From: an uncultured Parvularculaceae bacterium
GTDB lineage: Bacteria > Pseudomonadota > Alphaproteobacteria > Caulobacterales > Parvularculaceae
Assembly: GCA_913055785.1 (NCBI GenBank)
Contig: CAJXLJ010000021.1
Span: forward strand, 1 to 46,222
Direction: 5' to 3'
Length of the DNA: 46,222 nt
In this document: positions 16,601 through 24,813 of the stretch, piece after piece
Layout: each line of letters opens with the position of its first letter
Numbering within the stretch: the first letter of the stretch is position 1
The notes under the pieces: generated by a model
Databases searched by the model: none
What the model was told of the DNA's origin: nothing
What the model saw: the letters and a program-made list of their open reading frames with translations, nothing else
Made by a program: the position numbers and the translations under genes

Positions 16601-17344
16601 ATGATCAATCCGTTTGAGAACCTTTATTTCAGCATGCGCGGGGACAAGAGTTCCTGGGCGCCCGGGGATTTTCCGGCGCATCTTCACGCCATGCTCGGCA
16701 AACCGCTCGCAAGGCTCGGCTTTTCCGCATCGCAATGGAGCGGCGGCGGCGATGCGTGGGAGATCGGTTTTGAAAATCCCGCGGTGGCGCTGACCTTCTG
16801 GTGGAACCGTCAGGAGATGGACGCCAATCTCGACATTCTCGACTTCAACAAATTGCCGGACGATCCGACGATACATTGGCGGGAAGTCGCGCCGGGCGAC
16901 GGCTCGGCGCCGGCGCCGCCTTATTCGCTGGCGTCGGTGTTCACGTTTCTCGGTTTGCGAAAACCGGGCGAGCGCTTCTTCGTTTTGCAGCGCACGCCGT
17001 CGCGTTTCGATCAGGACCTCAAGCGTTGTGCGAAATGGCTGCCGCAGGCGCAGCGCTTTTTCAAGGACGGGTTTGATATCTATATCCCGTTCCGCCGCTG
17101 GCTGGTGATCGAGCAATTGCGCTACACATGGGAGATGAAGGGCTCATACCAGGAGAGCGAGAGAGTCGAACAGCAAACGTTGGATGAATGCCGGGCCCTA
17201 GCCGCCGCATGGTGGGAGGACGAAGACTTCCGTTCCGTTTATCAGGTGCTGGGCGTCATCGAGACGGCGTTGACGCCGGAAGAACGCGAGCGCCTCGCCG
17301 ATGCAGCCAAACGCGCCCGCAAGCAGAAGAAATACAGGTTCTGA
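16601..17344 (+). CDS. Hypothetical protein next to kinase
   Basis: 247 residues, no family recognised. No signal peptide or membrane helix; aromatic-rich (many Trp, Phe and Tyr), with a basic C-terminal helix ending AKRARKQKKYRF. The N-terminal half looks like an alpha/beta fold (WEIGFENPAVALTFWW); the C-terminal half is helical (about 165-245). Codon use resembles its neighbours, so it is probably a real gene. Same strand as and 63 bases behind the kinase gene, suggesting co-expression. Confidence 0.65.
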   Translation: MINPFENLYFSMRGDKSSWAPGDFPAHLHAMLGKPLARLGFSASQWSGGGDAWEIGFENPAVALTFWWNRQEMDANLDILDFNKLPDDPTIHWREVAPGDGSAPAPPYSLASVFTFLGLRKPGERFFVLQRTPSRFDQDLKRCAKWLPQAQRFFKDGFDIYIPFRRWLVIEQLRYTWEMKGSYQESERVEQQTLDECRALAAAWWEDEDFRSVYQVLGVIETALTPEERERLADAAKRARKQKKYRF

Positions 17345-17357
17345 CGAGCCCGGCGTC

Positions 17358-18158
17358 TCAGGCGGCGACGCGCGTCTGCGTTTCGAGCCGTTCCTCGAAT
17401 TTCTCGACATTGATGATCACATCGTCCTCGCCGACCTGGTCGAACGGGTTTTCAAGATGGATCTGGATATTGTCGAGGCTGGTCAGGATAAAGGCGAACA
17501 GCGCCGACAGCACATAGGCGAGAATGGGCGCGGTGTATTCGCTCGCCGAGGCTGCGAAATAAGGCCCGTAAAGCGGCGGCAGGATGGTGATGAAGACGTC
17601 CGAGAAGGCGCGGAGCGTGCGCGGCGTGCGGTACTGATAGACATGTTTGATCCGCTCGAACGCGGCGAGCATTTTTGAAAGATACTGATTGCAGCGGGAG
17701 ACTTCGCCGGAAGCAAGGCCGTTCTCGCGCAGCTCGGTGCGGATGAGCCGCGAAAGCCGGGAGAAGGCGGCGTAGACCTCTTTTTCATGCTCGGCGACCT
17801 GATGTTGCGGGCTTGTGAACAGCGTGCGGCAGGCGGCGAACAGCGTCACCAGCTCCTCGCGCAGCTTTGCGATGGCGTCGGGCGAGGGGCGTTCCGGCCA
17901 GTCCCGCGCCGCGTAGAAGATCGCCTTACCGTGGGCTTTAAGCGCGCCGTACTGGTCGAGCGCCGCTTCGCGCCGCTTGTAGGCGCCGCCGATCGAAAAC
18001 ACGATCGGGAACACCACCGCGGTCGCCATCAGGGTCAGGGGAAATTCCGCCTTGATGTCGAAGACGAGGCAGAGCGCCGTCGAGGCGACCGCCAGTCCGA
18101 TAATGATGAATGTCCGATAACTGACAATCGAGGCGAGGCGGCGGGCGGCTTTATTCAT
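17358..18158 (-). CDS. Bestrophin-like membrane protein
   Basis: 266 residues with paired helices near the N-terminus (about 13-60) and a second pair near the C-terminus (about 190-235), separated by a soluble helical segment. The C-terminal signature IQIHLENPFDQVGEDD resembles the ENPFG-x-DxND motif of bestrophin/UPF0187 proteins, which form pentameric anion channels. ATG 18158 is preferred over TTG 18179. Length is slightly short for the family. Convergent with the unknown gene, with only 13 bases between stops. The family call rests on the motif and topology. Confidence 0.65.
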   Translation of the reverse strand: MNKAARRLASIVSYRTFIIIGLAVASTALCLVFDIKAEFPLTLMATAVVFPIVFSIGGAYKRREAALDQYGALKAHGKAIFYAARDWPERPSPDAIAKLREELVTLFAACRTLFTSPQHQVAEHEKEVYAAFSRLSRLIRTELRENGLASGEVSRCNQYLSKMLAAFERIKHVYQYRTPRTLRAFSDVFITILPPLYGPYFAASASEYTAPILAYVLSALFAFILTSLDNIQIHLENPFDQVGEDDVIINVEKFEERLETQTRVAA

Positions 18159-18333
18159 GGGGAAGGCTTTCAGACGCAACAGGTTGAAGGCCTTAAACTC
18201 GCATCCGGGCTTTGAGATTTCATGAATGCGCGCGGGGTGGAGCGCCGTTTCCGCCGCCGGTTAACCAGCCGTTAACCATAAACTCACCGAATCGCCGGCT
18301 AGCTTTTTTCGAATCGACATCGCGAGGGGAGCC

Positions 18334-19143
18334 ATGCGGCGACGTCTAATCTGGATCCTGAGCCTTTCTGCAGCGGCGCCCGCCTACGCGCTCGATGATG
18401 AGTGCCATAAAACCGAGTCCGGGGCTTATGTCTGCAAGACCGCCGAACGGCTTAACGCGCCGGAAGAGGCGGTCTCGGCTGATCATATGGACGAGGTAAT
18501 CCCGTTGCCGGACAAGGCCGCCGATGCGCCGCGCGCGGCGGGCGAGGCCCGGCCCATTCCCCGGGAGACGGCGGCTGAGGCGCCGGCGCCAGCGCTGCCG
18601 CCGCGGGCGAATCGCTCCCCGTCCGCCTTCGCTTCCGCCTATGCCGGTTTCGGGCAGGCGGTGTTCCTGCGCGGCGGCTACGCTTTTTCGGGCGATATGA
18701 CGGGCCCCGGCGACGAAACCCGAGGGCTATTGGTCTCCGGCGGCTATCGCCGGGCGCTCGAGAAAAAATCGAAGAACCAGATGTCGGTGGAAACCGAAGC
18801 GGTGTTCCTGCGCGATGTCGATCGGCTGGCGGCCTCGCTTGAAACGACGCTCACCGGCGTGACCGGCGTTGTTTCCCTGCGCTGGGACGCTTCGCCGGAT
18901 GCGCGGTTTAATCCCTTTGCATCGCTTGGCGGCGGCGTCGCGCATTACAAGCTCAAAACCGATGACGGAACGAGCGTCGTCACGGTGAGCCAGACCGGCT
19001 TCGGCTATACGGCGCGCGCCGGCGTTGAAGCCGCGCTCGCCGAACAGGTCTCGCTCGAAGCGGCTTACCGCTTCCTCGGCGCCGTCAACAATATTGCCGA
19101 GGGCGTTCACGCCGCCGAAGTCGGTCTCAATTACGAATTCTGA
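18334..19143 (+). CDS. Outer-membrane beta-barrel protein (OmpA/opacity-like)
   Basis: 269 residues: signal peptide (about 1-20, cut near AYA-LDDE), a 75-residue Pro/Ala-rich linker, then an eight-stranded barrel (about 95-269) with alternating strands such as AFASAYAGFGQAVFL and ISLEAAYRFLGAV-type patterns, ending in VGLNYEF with the C-terminal aromatic required for barrel assembly. GAGGGGAG precedes the ATG. No peptidoglycan-binding OmpA domain follows. Function unknown. A GCCTG-aaaaa-CAGGC hairpin at 19153-19167, without a T-tract, lies just downstream. Confidence 0.8.
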   Translation: MRRRLIWILSLSAAAPAYALDDECHKTESGAYVCKTAERLNAPEEAVSADHMDEVIPLPDKAADAPRAAGEARPIPRETAAEAPAPALPPRANRSPSAFASAYAGFGQAVFLRGGYAFSGDMTGPGDETRGLLVSGGYRRALEKKSKNQMSVETEAVFLRDVDRLAASLETTLTGVTGVVSLRWDASPDARFNPFASLGGGVAHYKLKTDDGTSVVTVSQTGFGYTARAGVEAALAEQVSLEAAYRFLGAVNNIAEGVHAAEVGLNYEF

Positions 19144-19172
19144 TTTTCGCCCGCCTGAAAAACAGGCCGCGA

Positions 19173-19242
19173 CCTTCGTCCTTCTTGGCGCGCGCATGCC
19201 ATGCGCGCCCTCAGGATGAAGAAAATGATTGTCACGAAGGAT
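19173..19242. repeat. REP-like palindromic element R1c
   Basis: CCTTCGTCCTTCTTGG ... CCTCAGGATGAAG with a variable GC stem (GGCGCGCGCAT / ATGCGCGCC) in the middle, and a trailing GTCACGAAGGA that matches arm A' of R1a. Lies between the convergent barrel and antiporter genes. Confidence 0.65.
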
Positions 19243-19262
19243 ACTGATTCGGCGCCGAAGGT

Positions 19263-20471
19263 TTAGTGCGCGAACATCGCGCGCTTTTTGGCGATCGCCG
19301 TCTGTTTCAGGAAAATCTTCAACAGCGGGCGCGATGTCAGCCGCGCAGCGACGACGCCGAGGGCGACCGCGAGGGCGCCGACCGTCAGTACGGCGTCCTG
19401 GGCGATGACCGAGGGGGCGTCGAGCAGCGAGATCAGGAACAGCGCAGACGCTGCGCCCGGCGCGCCGCCGAACCAGGCGAGGAACATCTGGCTCTCTTTC
19501 GGCAGCGTCGTTTTCTGAAGCGAGAAAAGGCGCGGTCCGGCGCGCACAATGGTCACCGCCGAGAGGATAAAGACGACCGTCAGGAGATCGGCCTGGAAGA
19601 GGCGGGGCGCCAGGAGAACGCCGAACAGGAGATAGGCCGCCGGCGCGACGGCGCGTTCGACGATCCTGCGCATGCGCACCCGCGTCGTCATCGGCGCCAG
19701 CGTCTGCTCGCCCCAGAGCAACCCGGCGGCGGCGGCGGCGATCACCGGATGGGCGCCCATGAGTGCGGCGAAGAGCGCCGCAAGGCTTCCTGCGATGATT
19801 GCGGGCGGAGCCTTTTTCTGCAGGGTTTTCATTCGGTTACCGACGATAGCTGCGGTGAGGCCGAACATGCCGCCAAGCGCGAAAGCCCGGAACGCCGAGA
19901 GGCTGAACTCGTAATATGGCGTCGCCGCCGGCATGCCTTCCGGCGCGGCGGAGGCGGCCGCCTCGAGGAATACGGCGACCGGCAGGCCGAGGGCGAGAAT
20001 GGCTGCGCTTTCAAGCCGGACGGCGGCCTTGATGACGGAGGGCGCCGGTGCGTCGGAAACCGCGCGTCGGTCGAAAGCGGCGCCGTTGAGCGTCAACGCC
20101 CCGGCGACCAGAAACGCCGCGCCGAGCGTTAATTGCGGCACCAGGATAAACGCCGCGAGGCCGCACACGATCAGGAACAGGGGCGCGCCGCCGATCGTCA
20201 GCCGGAACGAGGCCGGGCAGGCCTTGGCGAGCCTGGTGACCCGGAACTGCGCGGCGGCGACGAAGGCCAGCGCCGCAAGCAGCGCGTCGGCGCCGGCCGC
20301 CATCCATTCGGACGGCAGGAACGGCGCGCCGGAAGCGCGGTATAGTAGCGAAAGGATTGCACCGGCCGCCATCATCAGCGCCGGCGCGCGCGCCGCCATG
20401 TCGAATGATTTCGCGCTTGCCAGAATCCACAAAGAGGCGGCAAGGAGAACCGCCGAAGCTGCGAATATCAT
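19263..20471 (-). CDS. CPA1-type Na+/H+ antiporter-like membrane protein, ion-binding pair missing
   Basis: 402 residues with about eleven to twelve helices and little polar sequence, in the cation:proton antiporter fold. The segment RLESAAILALGLPVAVF aligns with the CPA1 helix motif ES-LLND-x-x-A-x-V, but the essential Asn-Asp is Ile-Leu. The TDPVA-type motif is also altered (LTLNGAAFDRR). Either it no longer exchanges cations, or it uses other residues. No cytosolic TrkA-C or KefB-type domain is attached. Stands alone between two gaps. The fold call is moderately secure; transport activity is doubtful. Confidence 0.7.
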   Translation of the reverse strand: MIFAASAVLLAASLWILASAKSFDMAARAPALMMAAGAILSLLYRASGAPFLPSEWMAAGADALLAALAFVAAAQFRVTRLAKACPASFRLTIGGAPLFLIVCGLAAFILVPQLTLGAAFLVAGALTLNGAAFDRRAVSDAPAPSVIKAAVRLESAAILALGLPVAVFLEAAASAAPEGMPAATPYYEFSLSAFRAFALGGMFGLTAAIVGNRMKTLQKKAPPAIIAGSLAALFAALMGAHPVIAAAAAGLLWGEQTLAPMTTRVRMRRIVERAVAPAAYLLFGVLLAPRLFQADLLTVVFILSAVTIVRAGPRLFSLQKTTLPKESQMFLAWFGGAPGAASALFLISLLDAPSVIAQDAVLTVGALAVALGVVAARLTSRPLLKIFLKQTAIAKKRAMFAH

Positions 20472-20886
20472 AAAAAAGGACCGCCGTTGCGTTTGGCGCT
20501 CTTTTAACGTGCGCCGAATCAGTTTCGCGCAACCGTGAATTGATCCGTCGGCGATTGCAAATTGAATTTTGGAAATGATTGGCCGGCTTGCGTTTTATTG
20601 AGTCAAAACGCGGGGTTGCGCCCCGAAAAAAATTTATTCAGGACCCGAACTTTGTTGTTTCTGTTGTCACGCCGCGCGCGACACGGCGCTATCGGCGGTT
20701 GCATGCGTTTCTTGTCCTTCGCGTCAGCATGAAACGGAAAACCCGCGCCAATAAAAGGGTTGGCGCCATGTCCTGGCGATGCGCCGCAAAAAGCCGGCCG
20801 TGGATGCAAGCAATCTTGTCCACGCCGGCGCCGGGGCCATTATGATGCGCGCAATGTCTCGAAGCCGGATATTTGCGGAGCAGTTC
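20472..20886. other. 415-bp intergenic region with two adjacent stem-loops
   Basis: No convincing gene. GCGTTTT (20590-20596) pairs with AAAACGC (20605-20611), and CGGGG (20611-20615) pairs with CCCCG (20621-20625), followed by AAAAAAATTT. Neither strand has the T-tract expected right after a terminator stem. The frame that opens at 20779 is only an upstream extension of the holin-like gene. Promoters for the divergent antiporter and holin-like genes must lie here. Confidence 0.5.
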
Positions 20887-21420
20887 ATGGCGAAATCTTC
20901 AACTCAATCCCGCGGCAAGCTTAAACGCGCCATCGCAGGCGTTGCGCCGGCGCTTGCCGGCGCGCTTGGCGGCCCGCTCGCCGGCGCCGCCGTCGCCCAG
21001 CTATCCAGGGCGATATTCGGCGATCCGGGCGCCGATGAGGAAGCGCTCGCAGAGACCTTGCTGAACGCCTCGCCCGAGCATCTGGTTGCGCTTAAAAATG
21101 CCGAATATGAATTCGAGCTGGCGTTGCGCGAGGCGAGCCTTGAAGGCCGCCGCATCGACGCCGGCGACCGCGCCGACGCGAGAGCCCGGGAAGTCGCGCT
21201 GCACGACCGCACGCCGACCGTACTCGGCGGGCTCATCATCCTCGGCTTTTTCATCGTTCTCGCCGCCATGGTGTCGCGGCGGCTGCCCGACGGCGCCGAA
21301 ACCGAATTCTCGATCATGCTCGGCGCGCTGGCGACCATGACGGCGGCGGTGGTGAACTATTATTTCGGCTCATCGGCGGGTTCGAAGGAAAAGACGCGGC
21401 TACTGGCGCCGCCGCTGTAG
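20887..21420 (+). CDS. 3TM holin-like protein (GTA-type)
   Basis: 177 residues from ATG 20887, which has GGAG six bases upstream. Small Ala/Gly-rich N-terminal helix (about 13-45), a charged helical segment (LKNAEYEFELALREAS, ARAREVALHDRTP), two C-terminal membrane helices (about 110-130 and 140-160) and a YYFGSSAGSKEKT tail. The NAEYEFE..LRE segment and the NYYFGSS tail are hallmarks of the holin family linked to gene transfer agent release and some phages. Such a protein makes inner-membrane holes that release a muralytic enzyme. A lytic transglycosylase gene lies 1.4 kb downstream on the same strand. No capsid or terminase gene is in the window. Confidence 0.72.
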   Translation: MAKSSTQSRGKLKRAIAGVAPALAGALGGPLAGAAVAQLSRAIFGDPGADEEALAETLLNASPEHLVALKNAEYEFELALREASLEGRRIDAGDRADARAREVALHDRTPTVLGGLIILGFFIVLAAMVSRRLPDGAETEFSIMLGALATMTAAVVNYYFGSSAGSKEKTRLLAPPL

Positions 21421-21471
21421 GCGAAAGCAGGTCTTGATTTCATGAGGATGTGCCCCGAAACACTTACAACG

Positions 21472-21583
21472 CCTCATCCTGAGGCGCTTTTGCATAACAA
21501 AAGCCTCGAAGGATGTGCGGCAGGCGATGCGCTTTCGGCCATCCTTCGAGGCCAATGCTGTGCATTGGCACCTCAGGATGAGG
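21472..21583. repeat. REP-like palindromic element R1d, inverted dimer
   Basis: Two head-to-head copies. Copy 1 runs CCTCATCCTGAGG (21472-21484) to CCTCGAAGGATG (21504-21515). Copy 2 is its reverse: CATCCTTCGAGG (21540-21551) to CCTCAGGATGAGG (21571-21583). Each copy has a different inner stem (CTTTTG/CAAAAG against CCAATGC/GCATTGG). This paired arrangement resembles the BIME organisation of REP elements. Confidence 0.8.
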
Positions 21584-21649
21584 GTTGGAACGGTTTAGCG
21601 CCAGTAGATCAGGCAATGTGTCATGATCGATCTGAGGTGAAGGGATGTC

Positions 21650-22783
21650 TTGTTGAGCGCGCATCGGTTTGACATTGCGATTGCCGGCGGCGGCGTGATC
21701 GGGCTGACGCTTGCGCGCGCGCTCGCCGCTCGTCATGCGCGGGTCGCGGTCATCGACGCCGGCGCTGAAATTCCGCCTGCTACCAACGCCGCCGCCGGCA
21801 TGCTGGCGCCGTCTTTCGAAGATGCGGTCGGCGATCCCGAAGCGCTCTATAAATTGAGCGCCGACAGTCTCCGCCAGTGGCCTTCTTTCGCCGCCGGTCT
21901 CGAAGAAGAAACCGGTCTTTCGGTTGACTTCCGTGACGACGGCGTCATCGGCGTCGCCTTCGATGAGACCGAAGCGAAAGCGCTGGAAGAAAGATGCGCG
22001 GGGCTGGCGGCGCGCGGCGCCGCCGTCGCCATGCTGTCGCCGGAGGAAACGCGGCGGCTCGAACCGGCGCTCGCCCCTGATGTCGCCGCCGGTTTCTTCG
22101 CCGAGGCGGACGCGCAGGTCGATCCGAGGAAGCTGCTTGCGGCTTTACGCGAAAGTCTTGCGCGGCGCGCGGCCGTGTTGATCGACGGGCGCGCCCTAAA
22201 GGCCCAACCGCAAAACGGCGTCTGGTGCATCGCGCTTGCGTCCGGCGAGGCGGTGGAGGCGGCGACGCTCGTTATCGCGAGCGGCGCCGTTGCGGCGGCG
22301 CTTGTCTGTGGCCTGCCGAAGCCGCCGGTCTTTCCGGTGAAGGGCGAGGCGCTGGCGCTTGATGGCGTCGAAGGCGAGATCCGCCGCGTGGTGCGCGGTC
22401 CCGGCGCCTATCTCTGTCCGAAAGCCGGCGGGCGCCTTGTTATCGGCGCGACGGAGCTTGCGGACCGGGGCGATCTGCATGTCGATGACGCGGCGGTCGA
22501 CGGGCTGCTGCGCCGGGCGCGGCGGACAGCGCCGGCGATTGAAGCCTGGCCGGAGCTCGAACGCTGGGCCGGTCTGCGCCCCGGCACCCCCGATGGCGCG
22601 CCGATCCTCGGTTGCGATCCGCGCGGGCCGGAGGGCGTCTATCTCGCCCTCGGCCATTATCGCAACGGCGTTCTGCTGGCGCCGGCGAGCGCGGAACTGC
22701 TCGCCGCCGACATTTTCGACGGCGAACCGTTAACGAATGCGCGCGCGTTCCTTCCGTCGCGTTTCGATGCGGCGCCGGATTAG
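21650..22783 (+). CDS. thiO: Glycine oxidase ThiO
   Basis: 377-residue FAD-dependent oxidase of the DAAO superfamily. It oxidises glycine to the imine used by ThiG for the thiazole of thiamine. Dinucleotide motif IAGGGVIGLTLARAL (about 11-25), Glu/Asp for ribose near 37, AAGMLAPSFE typical of ThiO, and the C-terminal HYRNGVLLAP loop that closes the flavin site. Start is TTG 21650 or TTG 21653 (GAAGGG upstream); the nearby ATG is out of frame. Its partners thiS and thiG are 14 kb away instead of adjacent. Confidence 0.9.
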   Translation: MLSAHRFDIAIAGGGVIGLTLARALAARHARVAVIDAGAEIPPATNAAAGMLAPSFEDAVGDPEALYKLSADSLRQWPSFAAGLEEETGLSVDFRDDGVIGVAFDETEAKALEERCAGLAARGAAVAMLSPEETRRLEPALAPDVAAGFFAEADAQVDPRKLLAALRESLARRAAVLIDGRALKAQPQNGVWCIALASGEAVEAATLVIASGAVAAALVCGLPKPPVFPVKGEALALDGVEGEIRRVVRGPGAYLCPKAGGRLVIGATELADRGDLHVDDAAVDGLLRRARRTAPAIEAWPELERWAGLRPGTPDGAPILGCDPRGPEGVYLALGHYRNGVLLAPASAELLAADIFDGEPLTNARAFLPSRFDAAPD

Positions 22784-22830
22784 CGCTTTCTTGACCTCTG
22801 GGCGCGAGACTTAAAGGGAGAGGTATTTTC

Positions 22831-23658
22831 ATGCCATCCAAAATCCATCCAGCCGCCAGTCATCAGGTCACGACCGCCCTGCAGCGGGCAAGCGCCGCGA
22901 CCGGCGCGGGGCTGGAGTTTCTCAAGAAAATGGCGGCGCGGGAGTCCGGCTTCGATCCAAAGGCGAAAGCGAAAACCTCTTCCGCCGCCGGGCTCTTCCA
23001 GTTCATCGAACAGACCTGGCTCGGCGCCGTGAAGCACTATGGCGGCAAACACGGGCTTGAAGCATTCGCCGCCGACATCACGCGCGGGCCCGACGGGCGC
23101 TATCGCGTGGCGGACGAAACGCGCCGCAAGGAAATCCTCGATCTCCGCTTCGATGTGGAGGCTTCCGCGGCGCTCGCCGGCGAAATCGCCAACGAAAACC
23201 GCGCGCATCTTGAGAAGCGGCTCGGTCGCGCGGCGTCGAGCGCCGATCTTTATGCGGCGCATTTTCTTGGGCCCGCCGGCGCGGTCAAACTCCTGAGCGC
23301 CGCATCGTCGATGAAAGCCGCGGACATTGTGCCGGCGGCGGCCGCCGCCAACCGGCCGGTCTTTTATGACGGCGCGCGGCCGAGGACCGTCGGCGAAGTG
23401 ATCGCATCAATCGCAAGCTCGATGAACGGCGCCGGGGAAGCAGAGCCGCTCGCCGCCGACGAGACGGCGCCCGCTGAAAGAAAAGCGCTCACGCCCGTCC
23501 TTGAAAGACGCGCGCGTCTTTCCCGTCCGGCGATCGCCGGCTTAAGCGCGCCGGCGCCTCTGTCGTCGCTGGCGTTGCAGGTGCTGCAGGCGCTCGACCC
23601 GTCGCGCCTTGGCGGCAAAGGCGAGCGGGACGCACACAGCAAAAGGTTTGGAGAATAG
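22831..23658 (+). CDS. Lytic transglycosylase (SLT-domain) protein
   Basis: 275 residues. SLT-type lysozyme fold about 15-200: catalytic Glu38 in AARESGFDP, then TSSAAGLFQFIEQTWLG, the glycine-rich motif that follows the catalytic helix, and LYAAHFLGPAGA. The C-terminal 90 residues are a Pro/Ala/Arg-rich tail of low complexity. No signal peptide is visible, so export would need another route, such as a holin or flagellar/secretion rod. GGAGAGG precedes the ATG. With the holin-like gene upstream it could form a lysis pair; thiO lies between them. Alternatively it is a general cell-wall remodelling enzyme. Confidence 0.82.
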   Translation: MPSKIHPAASHQVTTALQRASAATGAGLEFLKKMAARESGFDPKAKAKTSSAAGLFQFIEQTWLGAVKHYGGKHGLEAFAADITRGPDGRYRVADETRRKEILDLRFDVEASAALAGEIANENRAHLEKRLGRAASSADLYAAHFLGPAGAVKLLSAASSMKAADIVPAAAAANRPVFYDGARPRTVGEVIASIASSMNGAGEAEPLAADETAPAERKALTPVLERRARLSRPAIAGLSAPAPLSSLALQVLQALDPSRLGGKGERDAHSKRFGE

Positions 23659-23693
23659 ACCTCCTCTGCTCATTCCGGCGCCCTTCGGGACGT

Positions 23694-23775
23694 CGTCAAT
23701 TCCTTCATCCTGATGGCGTCCGCAAAGCGGGCGCGTCACTAAGGACGAAGGAATTGACGGCTTCTCAGGGTGAAG
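23694..23775. repeat. REP-like palindromic element R1e
   Basis: Perfect 13-bp arms CGTCAATTCCTTC (23694-23706) and GAAGGAATTGACG (23747-23759). The core reads CTTCATCCTGATGG, with CTCAGGGTGAAG as a diverged partner further right, so this copy has decayed. Lies between the convergent transglycosylase and pentapeptide-repeat genes. Confidence 0.7.
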
Positions 23776-23817
23776 AGCCGGGATTCAGGGAGGCCAGGCG
23801 ATATTTGAAAATTATGG

Positions 23818-23843
23818 TTCCCCGCTTTTGCGGGGATGAGCGG
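23818..23843. repeat. Short hairpin repeat R2b
   Basis: CCCCGC-tttt-GCGGGG followed by ATGAGCGG, 11 bases beyond the stop of the pentapeptide-repeat gene on the minus strand; same sequence and same placement as R2a at 9346-9370. Confidence 0.6.
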
Positions 23844-23854
23844 CGTTGGGATGT

Positions 23855-24682
23855 TCAGCAGCGCGGCGCCGCAAGCCCTTCGGGCAGCCGGGTCTCGGTG
23901 TTGGCGCAGGCTGCAGCCAGTTGTTCGCGGGTGAGATTGAGCGCCGTGGAGAGATCGGCCCCGTAAAGTTTGGCGCCCTTGAGGTCCGCGAGTTTGAGAT
24001 TGGTTTCCGCAAATACTGCGCCGCTGAGGTCGGCGTTTTCGAACCTGACGCCGGTGAGGTCGGCCCTGGAGAAGTTCGCGCCGGCGAGATTTGCCCCGAC
24101 GAATACCGCGCCCGGCGCGTAGGCGTCGGCGAGGACCGCTTTTTTGAGAACGGCGCCCGAGAACGAGGCGAAGGAAACATCGCCGCCGGTGAAGTCGGCG
24201 CCGGAGAAGTCGCCCGCGCGGGCCGTCGCTTCGCGCAGTTCGGCGCCGGCGAAATTGGCGCCGGTCATCGCGCTGGCGGAAAGATTGGCTTTCGCCATCC
24301 GCGCGCCGGCGAAATTGGCGCCCGGTCCTTGCGCGCCCTCGAAGACGGCGCCGTCAAGCAGGGCGTTTACGAGTTGCGCGCCGGTGAGGATCGAGCCTGC
24401 AAAGTTCGCTTTGGGAAGATCCATGTTGGAGAACACTTCATTGCTATGATCTTCCAGGACCTTTGTCGCGCCCGTATCGTCTTTTTTGAGGCCGGGGATC
24501 GGCAGGTTCATTTCGACGCGCTCAATGGCGTTGTCGACCTTGCCGAGAGGTTTGGTGAACTCCTTGCCGATCTTGGCGACCGGGTTCTGCTTTTTATAAC
24601 CGTTCGATCCCGGCGTAATGGTGGTTACGACCGAGAACAGCAAAAGCATGAACACAACAATGAGGGCGACCATCTTGGCCAT
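23855..24682 (-). CDS. Pentapeptide-repeat protein with N-terminal membrane anchor
   Basis: 275 residues: N-terminal hydrophobic helix (about 4-22), a polar spacer (about 25-88), then roughly thirty tandem A(D/N)(L/F)xx pentapeptides (about 88-250: ANFAG, ANLSA, ADFTG, ADLSG and so on), predicted to form a right-handed quadrilateral beta helix. GGAG lies about eight bases before the ATG. The helix would place the repeats in the periplasm or leave them tethered at the membrane. Function unknown; DNA-mimicking pentapeptide proteins are cytosolic, which argues against that role. 131 bases downstream of the nrdJ stop. Confidence 0.88.
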   Translation of the reverse strand: MAKMVALIVVFMLLLFSVVTTITPGSNGYKKQNPVAKIGKEFTKPLGKVDNAIERVEMNLPIPGLKKDDTGATKVLEDHSNEVFSNMDLPKANFAGSILTGAQLVNALLDGAVFEGAQGPGANFAGARMAKANLSASAMTGANFAGAELREATARAGDFSGADFTGGDVSFASFSGAVLKKAVLADAYAPGAVFVGANLAGANFSRADLTGVRFENADLSGAVFAETNLKLADLKGAKLYGADLSTALNLTREQLAAACANTETRLPEGLAAPRC

Positions 24683-24813
24683 GGAAACGCTCCGGAGGAA
24701 TTCCGGGCTCGATTGTCTGCGACAGGCGTCAATGTTCGATTAAGGATGAACGAAAAATTTTCCAACGCGTGAAAACCCGTCCGAACGCGGAGGGTTGGTT
24801 CGTTAATGTCGGG

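Noticed and set aside
19266-20132. A 288-codon plus-strand frame
   Set aside because: Antisense to the antiporter-like gene, which has a consistent membrane topology; this frame is low-complexity Arg/Glu/Gly.
20590-20630. Two stem-loops as a rho-independent terminator
   Set aside because: The stems are followed by A residues on the plus strand, and the T run precedes them on the minus strand, so neither strand gives a stem followed by U.
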